Below, piece by piece: positions 16,636 through 25,365 of a stretch of 45,459 nucleotides of DNA. Source of the stretch: Chloroflexi bacterium HGW-Chloroflexi-3 (GTDB taxonomy: Bacteria > Chloroflexota > Anaerolineae > Anaerolineales > Anaerolineaceae); contig PHBX01000027.1 in assembly GCA_002842045.1 (NCBI GenBank), forward strand, positions 1 to 45,459. The letters are read 5' to 3'. The first letter of the stretch is position 1. Every line of letters starts with the position of its first letter. The translations under genes and the position numbers were made by a program. The notes below the pieces were generated by a model. It searched no databases. It was not told where the DNA came from and was given only the letters and a program-made list of their open reading frames with translations.

Positions 16636-17361
16636 TTACAACCCCAGGTATTTTTCGCGTAACTCCAGGTTCTCTAAAAATTTATTGGCTTCAGAATCAA
16701 AGACAGTTTTTCCGCTTAGCATAATGTAGACGTGGTCGGCGAGTGCTTCAGCAACATGAATATTCTGTTCGACCAGAAGTATCGATATGTTTTCTTTGCG
16801 TAATTTCCGGCAGGTATCAATAACAAGATCAACCGCAATTGGTGAAAGCCCTTCTGAAGGTTCATCCAAGAGAATGATGGAGGGATTTATTACCAAAGCT
16901 CGCCCAATGGCGAGCATTTGCTGCTCTCCTCCGCTCAGTCGCGTACCACTAATCTTTCGGCGATTTGCCAGTTCAGGAAAAAGGGCATAAACTCGCGCAG
17001 GATCCCAGGTTCCCTCTTGCCCAGTCTTTCGATAGGTTAGGGATAAATGTTCATCGACTGATAATGAAGGAAAAAGACGTCTTCCTTGGGGAACATACCC
17101 TATTCCTAATTTGGCAATTTCAAAGGGCTCTTTTTTGGAAAGCTCAATGTTTTGCCAACGGATACTTCCACCTTCAGGTGGGATCAAGCCCATAATAGAG
17201 CGCATAAGGGTGGTTTTACCCATCCCATTGCGTCCTAAAACGGCAACACATTCTTTCCCAACTTTTAAAGAGCAACCCTGGAGAATGTGGCTATTGCCAT
17301 AATAGGTTTGAAGATCCGAGATTTCCAGGCTTGCTTGGTGGTTTCTAATCGATTCAGACAT
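16636..17361 (-). CDS. livF: branched-chain-amino-acid-type ABC importer, ATPase LivF
   Basis: This is a 241-residue ABC ATPase of the hydrophobic amino acid transporter (HAAT) class. Walker A is GRNGMGKTT, the Q-loop region contains YVPQGRRLFPSLSV, the signature is LSGGEQQ and Walker B is IILLDEPSEGLSP. The 'GRRLFPSLSVDEHL' stretch and the C-terminal REKYLGL are typical of LivF. Its ATG overlaps the end of livG by eight bases. Together with livG it powers import through LivH/LivM. 'Liv' names the family; the downstream Tm-1/TIM-barrel genes suggest a ligand other than branched-chain amino acids. Confidence 0.9.
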   Translation of the reverse strand: MSESIRNHQASLEISDLQTYYGNSHILQGCSLKVGKECVAVLGRNGMGKTTLMRSIMGLIPPEGGSIRWQNIELSKKEPFEIAKLGIGYVPQGRRLFPSLSVDEHLSLTYRKTGQEGTWDPARVYALFPELANRRKISGTRLSGGEQQMLAIGRALVINPSIILLDEPSEGLSPIAVDLVIDTCRKLRKENISILLVEQNIHVAEALADHVYIMLSGKTVFDSEANKFLENLELREKYLGL

Positions 17362-18118
17362 AGGAGCTCCCTAAATAAACTTTTTTCACTTCTACATTTG
17401 AGCGGATTTCTCCCGGTGTTCCTTCAGCAATAACCGATCCATGATACATAACAGTGATCCTGTCAGCGATATCCAGAACAATTTCCATATCGTGTTCAAT
17501 CAGGATTAAAGTCACATCACGTGGCAGTTTCTTTATTAGGTCAGTCAAGATGATTCGTTCAGACGGCGATAAGCCTGCTGCTGGTTCATCCAACATTATC
17601 AATCGGGGATGCATAGCCAGCGCCATACCTATCTCAAGTTGACGTTGCAAACCATGAGAAAGCTCGGATACTTTTGAAGAAATGTACTTATGCAATCCTA
17701 CCTGATTGGTAACTTCTTGAACCCAATCAAGTTCCGCTTTATTATTTTTCCAGGGGCCAAAAAAGCGGAATGCCTTTGTAGCTCCACCTGATCCTGCCAG
17801 ATAGAGGTTTTCTTCAACAGTGAGATCCAAGAACAACTGAGAAATTTGATAGGTACGACCGAGGTCCAGGTTAGCACGCTTTTGTACGCTTTTGCGGGTT
17901 ATGTCGATACCAAAGAAATGGATACTGCCTTCATTGGGAACCAATTCTCCTGCAATGGTATTAAACAACGTGGTTTTACCAGCGCCATTTGGCCCGATCA
18001 GAGCACGTCGTTCTCCAACTGGAACTTCAAAACTGACTGAGCGTACAGCTTGAACACCGCTGAAGTTTTTAGAAACAGCTGTAATGGTTAGGGCATGCGG
18101 CTGATCGGGCTTTTTCAT
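17354..18118 (-). CDS. livG: branched-chain-amino-acid-type ABC importer, ATPase LivG
   Basis: This is a 254-residue ABC ATPase with Walker A GPNGAGKTT, LivG-typical 'LGRTYQISQLFLDLTVEENL', the variant signature LSHGLQRQ used by this subfamily, Walker B LIMLDEPAAGLSP and the H-loop EHDME. The C-terminal VKKVYLGS is typical. I place the start at the ATG 18116-18118, with AGGA upstream, rather than the TTG three bases earlier. It follows the solute-binding protein gene with a short gap and overlaps livF. Confidence 0.9.
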   Translation of the reverse strand: MKKPDQPHALTITAVSKNFSGVQAVRSVSFEVPVGERRALIGPNGAGKTTLFNTIAGELVPNEGSIHFFGIDITRKSVQKRANLDLGRTYQISQLFLDLTVEENLYLAGSGGATKAFRFFGPWKNNKAELDWVQEVTNQVGLHKYISSKVSELSHGLQRQLEIGMALAMHPRLIMLDEPAAGLSPSERIILTDLIKKLPRDVTLILIEHDMEIVLDIADRITVMYHGSVIAEGTPGEIRSNVEVKKVYLGSSYV

Positions 18119-18164
18119 CAAGATATCCTGTTAATTTATTTGATTCGATGAGTAAGTAACGTAC

Positions 18165-19568
18165 TTATTTTCCAAATTCCACAAACTCATAGACATTTTC
18201 TGCATCTAACATCACAGGCGGGAAGTCAGAGCATTTCTGGGGTGGATACGTGTTACCATCGATCGGTTGTTTCAAGTAGGTTTCAGGATCATAAGGACCA
18301 AACTGACTTACATTTTTGACGGTCCAGATACCTTTGTTATACAGAGTGCCATCTTCAGCCTTGGCTACTTCACGGATATATACATTTTCAATGGCAGAAT
18401 GGAATGTTGGATCCAAAGAAACTGGACCACGTGGATCATCCGTCATATCAACCTTGAGCATGGCATCCACCAATGCTGCCTTATCAGAAACATCACCGTT
18501 CACTGCGTCGATAGCCCGCAAAATAACCCGCATTGAAGAGTAAGCGAATTCAGAAGCAGCAGAGGGATTGCGGCCCCAACGCTTGTTGAATGCTTCTTTG
18601 AAGGCATTCCATTCAGGCGTATTCAGGTCATCGGCTGTATGATGGGGTGAGTATGAACCGATAATATCGACGGGCAGAGCGTCAAGGTCAGGTTTTTCAA
18701 AGGTGTTTGACTGACCAATGAGTGTGATCTTTTTGTCATATCCCAATTCGACAAATTGTTTTACAAAATTCACCGCATCACCACCACCACCGTTATAAAG
18801 AACCGCATCGTAACCCTCGTCCAAAGGAATTGAAGCAATCATTGAAGAAAAGTCGGAAGTTGATCCGGGAGGAGACCAAACACTGAAAACTTCTTCACCG
18901 CCACCGCGGCAGAATCCACGCATAAATCCACCACTCTGGTTCCATGGAAAGGAATAATCTTCTCCGATTTGGTAAATTTTCTTCCAACCCTTTTCTTTGG
19001 CTAGCCAGTAGCCGAAAACATCCATCGACTGAGCGCCAGTCCATGTGGTGCGCACAATCATGGGATGGAATTCGCGCATTGTGATATCTTCAGAGGCAGA
19101 GTACATGGGAATAACAGGAATATTCTTGTCTTTCATATAATCTGCGACTGCAAGACCTTCATCACCTGATACCATACCGGTGAGGATATCGATTTTATCC
19201 TGCTCGACGAGTTTCTTGGATTTGGTGATAGCCTGTTCGTTATCCAGTTGATCATCCTCCATAATGAGTACAATCTGCTTACCGCCGGCCATATAGTTGG
19301 CTTCTTCCAAAGCCAAAACCGCACCCTGTTTTTGCATTTCACCAAAACCCGAGAAAAGACCAGTGAAAGCACTGATCATGCCAATTTTAATTTTACCAGC
19401 TTCTGCAACTGCAGCGGGTTCAGCAGGAGCAGGTTCTGCCACAGCAGGTGCAGCCTGTTCAGCAACAGGTTCAGCAGGAGCCGGGGCGACAGCAGGAACA
19501 CCGCATGCGGACATAAGCATGCTGGATACCAATACGATCGCGACAATCAGATACAGCTTTTTAGTCAT
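18165..19568 (-). CDS. periplasmic-binding lipoprotein of the Liv-type importer
   Basis: This is a 467-residue lipoprotein. It has a signal peptide with lipobox LMSAC (Cys22), a spacer rich in Ala/Pro/Glu (about 25-57), then a type I periplasmic-binding fold starting KIKIGMISAFTGLFSGFGEMQ, as in LivJ/AmiC-like proteins. Typical elements are VLIMEDDQLDNEQAITKSKKL and DILTGMVSGDEGLAVADYM. It presents the ligand to the LivHM permease. The protein is about 80-100 residues longer than E. coli LivJ because of the linker and loops. Encoded third in the operon, between livM and livG. Ligand class cannot be read from the sequence. Confidence 0.9.
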   Translation of the reverse strand: MTKKLYLIVAIVLVSSMLMSACGVPAVAPAPAEPVAEQAAPAVAEPAPAEPAAVAEAGKIKIGMISAFTGLFSGFGEMQKQGAVLALEEANYMAGGKQIVLIMEDDQLDNEQAITKSKKLVEQDKIDILTGMVSGDEGLAVADYMKDKNIPVIPMYSASEDITMREFHPMIVRTTWTGAQSMDVFGYWLAKEKGWKKIYQIGEDYSFPWNQSGGFMRGFCRGGGEEVFSVWSPPGSTSDFSSMIASIPLDEGYDAVLYNGGGGDAVNFVKQFVELGYDKKITLIGQSNTFEKPDLDALPVDIIGSYSPHHTADDLNTPEWNAFKEAFNKRWGRNPSAASEFAYSSMRVILRAIDAVNGDVSDKAALVDAMLKVDMTDDPRGPVSLDPTFHSAIENVYIREVAKAEDGTLYNKGIWTVKNVSQFGPYDPETYLKQPIDGNTYPPQKCSDFPPVMLDAENVYEFVEFGK

Positions 19569-19673
19569 TTTCTATTCTCTCCTTAATTAATTTTTGTTTG
19601 ACAACAATTTATGCAACGTGCAGCCTTGCTTGGTTCTTTTGATATATTTACGGGTGACATACCTCCTTTATTC

Positions 19674-20672
19674 TCAAGAATTTGGCTTCTCTTTTTTCGG
19701 AGAAAAGAAATTTATAATCGAATTGAATTTTTTATCATTTCGCATTTGGTCAAAAATTCCAATTATGCCTGTAGGTGAGAAGAGAACAATAATCAGGAAA
19801 ACCACCCCAAGTACCAGGTTATATCTCTCAGTTACTCCACTAATAAGTACATCTAACCAAACCGCCACGAAAGTGCCGACGATTGGTCCAAAGAAAAAGG
19901 AGGCTCCTCCAAGGATTACCGTCAACAAAACCCAAATTGTCCGACTTAATTGAATCGTAGTTGGCATGATGATTCCGGTGTTGTAGGCAGCGAGGATACC
20001 CCCCAGGCCAGCATATACAGCGGCTATCAGGAAAGCAACAACTCTTATCCAATAAACCGGGTAACCGATTGCTGCCATTCGTCTCGGGTTCTCGCGGATA
20101 CCATTTAGCGCCAAACCAAATGGAGATTTAGATATTCGCCAGAGGATGAAAATACCAAGCGCAAATAAAATCAGGGAAGCCCAGTAAAAATTTTGATATT
20201 CATTAAAGTTAATTCCGTAAATGACAAACGGGCGTATTCCACGGATACCTGACCAGCCCCGGAGAATGGTCGTATTCTGGGCTGCGAATGCCCAACATAC
20301 TTGTCCAAAAGCCAACGTGATCATAAGGAATACGATTCTATGGGTGCCCATAGCAATCATCCCAAATAGAAAAGCCATTATCGCTACGGCGCCAATCGCC
20401 ATTAAATCAGGCCAGGGGAACATTAATCCACGTTCAACGCCAAAAATCCCGATGATATATCCACTAAGGCCAAAGAAGGCCGTTTGGGTAAGACTAATCA
20501 TGCCCCCTTGACCGATGAGAAATCCCATTGAGAGGGAAAGAAATCCAAAATAGATTATTCTGATAAATGTTGTAACTGTGTATTGACTAACATAATAGGG
20601 TAAAAGAATTAGAAAAATTGCAGCGATGACATAAAAGGTCACTTTGACTGGATTGATTCGGAATCGGCTCAT
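19674..20672 (-). CDS. livM: Liv-type ABC importer permease LivM
   Basis: This is a 332-residue integral membrane protein with about ten hydrophobic segments. It has the LivM-type conserved cytoplasmic motif LALNGIRENPRRMAAIGYPV and the 'YAGLGGILAAYNTGIIMPTT' segment. Its ATG overlaps the livH stop by four bases (ATGA). It forms the transmembrane pore together with LivH. Confidence 0.92.
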   Translation of the reverse strand: MSRFRINPVKVTFYVIAAIFLILLPYYVSQYTVTTFIRIIYFGFLSLSMGFLIGQGGMISLTQTAFFGLSGYIIGIFGVERGLMFPWPDLMAIGAVAIMAFLFGMIAMGTHRIVFLMITLAFGQVCWAFAAQNTTILRGWSGIRGIRPFVIYGINFNEYQNFYWASLILFALGIFILWRISKSPFGLALNGIRENPRRMAAIGYPVYWIRVVAFLIAAVYAGLGGILAAYNTGIIMPTTIQLSRTIWVLLTVILGGASFFFGPIVGTFVAVWLDVLISGVTERYNLVLGVVFLIIVLFSPTGIIGIFDQMRNDKKFNSIINFFSPKKEKPNS

Positions 20673-21529
20673 ATCTGCCTCCCAAACAAACCTTGCGGGC
20701 GTAATGCCAGTACCAGAGCCATCGGGATAAAGATCAGGAAGTATGAATATTGTGGAGCGAATGCCAGGCCAAATGACATAATTTGCCCGAGAATGAGAGA
20801 GCTAATCACTGCGCCCAGCAAGCTGCCCATTCCACCAACAATGATGACCACAAGTGATAGGGTTAGAATCGTGGTGTCACCGCCTGGACTTAGTTGTAGA
20901 TATGACCCGCCGAGGACACCGGCAAGCCCGGCTAAAAGCCCTGAAAGCATGAACACACTGGTGTAAATCTTATTGATATTTATTCCCAAAGCACTGACTG
21001 TTTCTCGGTCATCGACACCGGCACGAACCGCTTTACCAAGATTTGTTTTGTATAAGATGAACCACAAGGATACTGCTATCAAAATACTGATCACCATCAT
21101 TAAGTAACGAAAACCGGGATAAGTTACTCCCAGGATGGTAATCGTTGGATTCAGGTATTGTGGTACATTCAATGTAATTGCGGTGCGTGCCCAAAAAACC
21201 AGGCAGACATCTGCGATGATCATTGAAAGTGCAACGGTAAGAAGAGTTTCTGGAAGGTCATTACCTCTTACACGGCCAAGCATCGTCTTTTCAAACAAAA
21301 ATCCTAGTAACGCGATCGATAAGCCACCAACTAGCAGAGCTAATGGCCAATTGCCAGTGGCCTTCACCACTGACCATCCTAAATATCCGCCAAGCATATA
21401 GAAAGCGCCGTGACTTAAATTGACAACTCGCATCAAGCCAAAGGCCAATGTGAGACCACTTCCCAAAACAAAAAGTATGGCGGACTGGGTTAATCCATTG
21501 AGAATCAAAATTATGTATTTTAGTTCCAT
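20669..21529 (-). CDS. livH: Liv-type ABC importer permease LivH
   Basis: This is a 286-residue integral membrane protein. It shows the LivH features LTLAFGLMRVVNLSHGAFYM near the N-terminus, the coupling-helix motif VRAGVDDRETVSALGININ, and LSGLLAGLAGVLGG. It is the first gene of the importer operon. About 290 bases upstream, between its start and the terminator at 21822-21859, are free for the promoter, though no clear -35/-10 pair stands out. Confidence 0.92.
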   Translation of the reverse strand: MELKYIILILNGLTQSAILFVLGSGLTLAFGLMRVVNLSHGAFYMLGGYLGWSVVKATGNWPLALLVGGLSIALLGFLFEKTMLGRVRGNDLPETLLTVALSMIIADVCLVFWARTAITLNVPQYLNPTITILGVTYPGFRYLMMVISILIAVSLWFILYKTNLGKAVRAGVDDRETVSALGININKIYTSVFMLSGLLAGLAGVLGGSYLQLSPGGDTTILTLSLVVIIVGGMGSLLGAVISSLILGQIMSFGLAFAPQYSYFLIFIPMALVLALRPQGLFGRQI

Positions 21530-21821
21530 AAAAGGTGTCCTGGTTTCATATGGAATTAGTGGGTTTTGACGGAATTATCTAACAGTAATTTATTCAAAAT
21601 AACTTTCCTTTGCTTAAAGCAATACTCCAAGAAAGCGGTTATCCATTCAGCTATCAATAAGTGAAAAACATCTTATGGAGCACCAGAGGTATGTTATTAC
21701 ATAGAATTAGTCTGTGACAAAACAAACAGAGAGGACAAGTGCAAGAAGCGCAGGTAATTCTTCAAAAGAGATACTTATTCGCTTCAAACGGAAAAATTAA
21801 CCTCCAATAACTATATGATAT

Positions 21822-21859
21822 AAAAAAAATCCCTTTCTCTATGGTTATGAGGAGGGATT
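21822..21859 (-). terminator. rho-independent terminator after the NarL-type regulator
   Basis: On the minus strand AATCCCT (21860-21853 side) pairs with AGGGATT (21834-21828 side) and is followed by eight T residues. It lies 30-70 bases past the regulator stop at 21892 and separates the two-component genes from the importer operon. A second perfect hairpin, AACTAGTCC/GGACTAGTT at 21876-21897, spans the regulator's stop codon but has no T-run. Confidence 0.75.
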
Positions 21860-21891
21860 ATTGTTGTGAAGTAGTAACTAGTCCATTCGGA

Positions 21892-22530
21892 CTAGTTGTC
21901 TTGTTGCAATGCTCGACTGACAGCTTCTGTTCGACTCGACACGTTCATTTTTACCAGGAGATTACTTACATGATTCTTTACTGTATATGTGCTGATATTC
22001 AGTCGTTGTCCAATTTCTGCATTGGAAAAACCGGTTATTATTAAATTTAGCACTTCTTTTTCGCGATGAGACAATTTGTTTCCGGTTGGAACGACGGGTG
22101 TATCGTGTTTATTGAGAATGGTCTGGGCAATTTCGGGGGAGAGGGTGGGCAAACCCGCATGCGATGCACGGATCGCTTCAGCCAGTCGATTTGCTGAAAT
22201 ATTCTTTAATAAATAACCAGTAGCACCTGCTCTTAATGCGCCTTTTACCAGACCATCATCATTAAAACTGGATAGCGCGATGATGTGGATATCCGGATTT
22301 TCTTGATGAATAATTTGTATAGTAGTAACACCATCAATTTCAGGCATTATGAGATCGATCAATATAACATCTGGTTTGAGGTCTCGGCATAATCTAATTG
22401 CTTCAGTTCCGTTGGATGCCTCTCCTACCAATTTAAAATCATGAAAAGCGCGCAGGAAGGATGCCAATCCCTCGCGCAACATATCATGATCATCGACAAT
22501 TAATACTTGTATTGGCCCTGGTTTTATCAA
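21892..22530 (-). CDS. NarL/FixJ-family response regulator (TTG start)
   Basis: This is a 212-residue regulator. The receiver domain has D13-D14, phospho-acceptor Asp59 in DVILIDLIMPEIDG and the switch lysine in YLLKNI. The LuxR-type helix-turn-helix is near the C-terminus (LSHREKEVLNLIIT, NAEIGQRLNISTYTVKNHVS). I place the start at TTG 22528-22530. It overlaps the kinase stop as TTGA, has GAGG nine bases upstream, and begins right before the receiver core (IKPGPIQVLIVDDHD). The longer ATG frame from 22575 would add 15 unlikely residues. It is the cognate partner of the kinase encoded upstream and may control the neighbouring importer operon. Confidence 0.9.
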   Translation of the reverse strand: MIKPGPIQVLIVDDHDMLREGLASFLRAFHDFKLVGEASNGTEAIRLCRDLKPDVILIDLIMPEIDGVTTIQIIHQENPDIHIIALSSFNDDGLVKGALRAGATGYLLKNISANRLAEAIRASHAGLPTLSPEIAQTILNKHDTPVVPTGNKLSHREKEVLNLIITGFSNAEIGQRLNISTYTVKNHVSNLLVKMNVSSRTEAVSRALQQDN

Positions 22531-24218
22531 TTTGATTTTCCTCGTGAATTTGCAGACCAGACCACAGTAACACAAACTCCATGGCCAGGATTACTGGATA
22601 TTTCCAACGTGGCGCCGATCGTTTCGGCGCGTTCCCGCATTATATTGATTCCTAAACTTTCAGGAACGATTTTGCTCTGATCAAATCCTCGTCCATTATC
22701 CTGGATAACAAGTTTTGCGCGATCTGGCTGACATTGCAGATTGATAACCACACTAGTTGCTCTCGAATGCTTTGCAATATTATTCAGTGACTCTTGAGCA
22801 AGTCGATAAAAACCGATCTGAATATCAGGTGGTAACTGACATTCCCCTTCCAAAATTACCGAGATATTGAGTTTCTTCCTGCTCATAAGAGCTTGCGCTA
22901 ATTGTTCGAGCAGGTTTCCAAGTGTGGCTTCTACTAACCCCTTCGGACGCAACTCCAGGAGCAATGTCCTCATTTCTGCCAATGCACCGCGGGTTAGTCG
23001 TTGTAATTTTTCCAGATTTCGGTGACCTTCATCTGGGTCTTCTTTCCATAAAGTTGGCAGGACATCGGTTATCAAACAGGCTGTCCATAAGGTCTGGCTG
23101 ACAGCATCATGTAAATCACGCGCCAATCGTTGCCGCTCCTTTAAAGTAGCCAACTCATGTGCATGGCTATATAGTCGCGCGTTATTAATTGCAATAGCAG
23201 CCTGATCGGCAAAGGCTCTTAGTCGTTCAGCGTGTAATGCATTGAAAAAGTTCGGGGTAGCACTATTTAGGTTAATAAAGCCAATGACTTTTCCGTCTTT
23301 CTGAATTGGCGCGCCAAGGTAAGAACGAACCCAGGACGTTTTTTGTTTAAGTATCCATAACGGATTGTCTTGCGTTTCGCTGATAATCATGGGTTGTTGA
23401 TTTGTGGCCATGTATGCAAGGTTCGGGAAATCATTAAGGGGAAAAGCCCCACCCGAATTTTGTGAAATACCATATTTACCAGCCTGATCACGGGAACGTA
23501 CAACATGCGCCTGTGATCCGTTTACCAAGATAATATTCGTCGTCTCATGGGGTACAACACGACCAATTGCAACTAGAATTCGGTCAAGAACTTCATCCAA
23601 GTTAAGGGTGCTGCTAAGAATGGAGGACGTCTCTCTGAGCTCTTCTGCCAGATTCCGCTGCTCCCGTTCGGCTGCAGTGCGTTCTTTTACCCGCATTTCA
23701 AGTTCATCAAGTGCCTTTTGTAGGGTATCCTCAGCTTCCTTGCGTTTTGTATCATCTTCGGCTGTTCCCAGAACTCCCACAACATTACCATCTTTATCAT
23801 GTAAAGGCATTTTGTTCGTAACCATCCACGCAATTCTGCCATTTGCCTGTGTTTGTGGTTCGAATATATGATATTCAGGTGAGTTATTACTCATCACTCG
23901 CTGATCGACACAACGGAACCAATCAGCCTGGTCTTTTGTCCAGGCCAAATCATAATCTGTTTTGCCGACGATCTTATCGGGAGTCTCTACGCCAGCAACA
24001 ACAGCAAATTTGTTATTGCACCAAACATAAACTGAATCACGATTCTTCCAAAAAACTTCTTGAGGTATATTATCTAAAATTAATTGCAATGATTGGTCTA
24101 TTGGAAAATCTTTTTCGGAATTACTTACTCCATTTTTTAGCCATAAATCAAATGCGGCAAGGTCAATTTCGGCTGGAGAACTAATTTGTGAGATATTGAT
24201 GTTGATTTTTCTGTCCAT
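22527..24218 (-). CDS. PAS-GAF sensor histidine kinase (HisKA_3 type)
   Basis: This is a 563-residue soluble kinase. It has one PAS domain with PAC motif (about 43-162; VFWKNRDSVYVWCNNKFA at its start, GVLGTAEDDTKRKEAE at its end), a coiled coil (about 162-200), a GAF domain (about 205-348) with 'SYLGAPIQKDGKVIGFINL', then HisKA_3 with His370 in RQRLARDLHDAVSQTLW and an ATPase domain with LAQESLNNIAKHS and DNGRGFD. It has no membrane segment, so it likely senses a cytoplasmic small molecule. It transfers phosphate to the NarL-type regulator whose TTG start overlaps its TGA stop. Confidence 0.92.
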   Translation of the reverse strand: MDRKININISQISSPAEIDLAAFDLWLKNGVSNSEKDFPIDQSLQLILDNIPQEVFWKNRDSVYVWCNNKFAVVAGVETPDKIVGKTDYDLAWTKDQADWFRCVDQRVMSNNSPEYHIFEPQTQANGRIAWMVTNKMPLHDKDGNVVGVLGTAEDDTKRKEAEDTLQKALDELEMRVKERTAAEREQRNLAEELRETSSILSSTLNLDEVLDRILVAIGRVVPHETTNIILVNGSQAHVVRSRDQAGKYGISQNSGGAFPLNDFPNLAYMATNQQPMIISETQDNPLWILKQKTSWVRSYLGAPIQKDGKVIGFINLNSATPNFFNALHAERLRAFADQAAIAINNARLYSHAHELATLKERQRLARDLHDAVSQTLWTACLITDVLPTLWKEDPDEGHRNLEKLQRLTRGALAEMRTLLLELRPKGLVEATLGNLLEQLAQALMSRKKLNISVILEGECQLPPDIQIGFYRLAQESLNNIAKHSRATSVVINLQCQPDRAKLVIQDNGRGFDQSKIVPESLGINIMRERAETIGATLEISSNPGHGVCVTVVWSANSRGKSN

Positions 24219-24250
24219 AACCTAAGTTTATATCAAATATAAAAAAAAGC

Positions 24251-24277
24251 ATTATAGGTTATTCAATGAAAAATCAA
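24251..24277 (-). promoter_or_regulatory. candidate promoter for the PAS-GAF kinase gene
   Basis: On the minus strand TATAAT (24256-24251) lies about 32 bases before the kinase start, with a possible TTGATT -35 element (24277-24272). The spacing is 15 bases, shorter than the preferred 17, so only the -10 is convincing. The region is AT-rich. Confidence 0.35.
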
Positions 24278-24363
24278 TTGTGTACTTGATTTTATTGTAG
24301 ATTGTCATTACCATATTCACAGATTTGTCCATTATCTTATAAATATTATTAGGATCATCATTT

Positions 24364-25038
24364 ATGAAGAAACAGAATCTGAAAAAAGATTATTCTTTAT
24401 TACTTCCAGCAGGGTTAATCCTTTTTACCCTGTTTTCATTATCGATCTTTATCCTCTTTCTAAACCCCTATGATACAACTGCATCCATAGTAAACCACCT
24501 GGCAAAAGACGGTTATCTAGAAAGCTTTAAACCTCAGATTTATAAGATCATCCAACTCCCCTTTTTGATCCTGTCAGGGTTATTTTCTGGTATTTTTCTG
24601 TTTGGATTAATCCTTTTTAAAGAGACAAAACTCTTCATAGTACAGATTCTAAAGAAAATTCCGGATTCAATTAAGGATTTTCTGCTCAGCTGGAAAAAGC
24701 TATTCGCCGCTTTGCATTCCTTTTGTGATAGGGAGGTCTGCCTGACACTGCTGGCTTTATTGATTCTCGCTTTTTTGATGCGGATTTTTTTAATCCAGCG
24801 CCCCATGCAGCACGATGAAGCCTACTCGGCTGTTGTTTTTGCTTTTTAACCTTTGGCTAATGGTTTATCCGATTATCATTTTCCCAACAATCATGTTTTT
24901 CACACATTCCTGGTTCATCTGACATACAAACTCTTCGGTCCTTATGAATGGGCTGTACGTATGCCGGCTTTTATTGCCAGTCTTTTGTTAGCTCCTTTTG
25001 GTTTTATTTTTGCCAAACGCTGGTACGGTGATCGTAAC
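24364..25038 (+). pseudogene. N-terminal fragment of a GT39/PMT-like membrane glycosyltransferase, broken by a stop codon
   Basis: The first 161 codons encode three hydrophobic segments and then RPMQHDEAYSAVVFAF, the aspartate-bearing 'DEaYs' loop typical of PMT/ArnT-like glycosyltransferases. An in-frame TAA at 24847-24849 interrupts the frame, which continues without a shift as GLSDYHFPNNHVFHTFLVHL (family: 'sdy..PNNHvfhtLLv') and a further helix up to FAKRWYGDRN. The match then ends abruptly, so about two-thirds of the gene is missing. Nonsense mutation plus truncation mean no functional enzyme. It is one of the few plus-strand genes, ending 43 bases before the right copy of the 55-bp repeat. 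Confidence 0.75.
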
Positions 25039-25365
25039 CACGACCATAGAGGGCATCCAGAATACCAACGCACCCAAATACCATCACCAATATTGAATGC
25101 CATACGATCAACTTTACTGTTGGAGGCCAGTGGGCTGTGATTGGCGTTAATAACTGCACCCACTTCACACCCCGGGCTGTTGCGGCGGATAAGTGGGACT
25201 GCCCAGCCATGCGAGAGCAAAAGGTGATGTCCGGTGCGAATGGCACCAACAAAGTCGTTTTTGTGCCCGCGAGCGTGTTCACCACAAGCATATCCATACC
25301 TCTATACACAGGTGCGTTTTCGATACCATTCAATCTTGTTCAGTGCGAGCGTGGTTATTCGCCCT
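25039..25365. other. junction region with the second 55-bp repeat copy
   Basis: The region lies between the broken glycosyltransferase and the stop of the GH94 gene. It contains the right repeat copy (25081-25135). Overlapping frames are open on both strands (plus about 25066-25400, minus 25004-25333), neither with a good ribosome site or a family I recognise. In the plus frame the repeat reads NIECHTINFTVGGQW, and in the left copy the same frame gives NIECHTISFTVGGQW, so a shared remnant of one protein-coding sequence is possible. Confidence 0.4.
25081..25135 (+). repeat. 55-bp direct repeat, right copy
   Basis: This matches 13072-13126 at 53 of 55 positions, same orientation, 12.0 kb apart. 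It begins 43 bases after the last recognisable codon of the truncated glycosyltransferase. Flanks of the two copies are unrelated, so the boundaries are sharp. Confidence 0.85.

Noticed and set aside
13440..21529. Tm-1-like genes as an antiviral (phage) defence system
   Set aside because: The plant Tm-1 link to virus resistance is real, but in this operon the genes follow a nutrient-type importer and no defence genes are nearby, so a metabolic role is more likely.
21876..21897. Perfect AACTAGTCC/GGACTAGTT hairpin as the terminator of the NarL regulator
   Set aside because: It spans the stop codon and lacks a T-run. The hairpin at 21822-21859 with eight T residues is the better terminator.
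25004..25333. Minus-strand ORF of 109 codons overlapping the right 55-bp repeat
   Set aside because: It starts with TTG without a ribosome site and has no known domain. In the left repeat copy the same frame has a stop codon (TGA for TGG).
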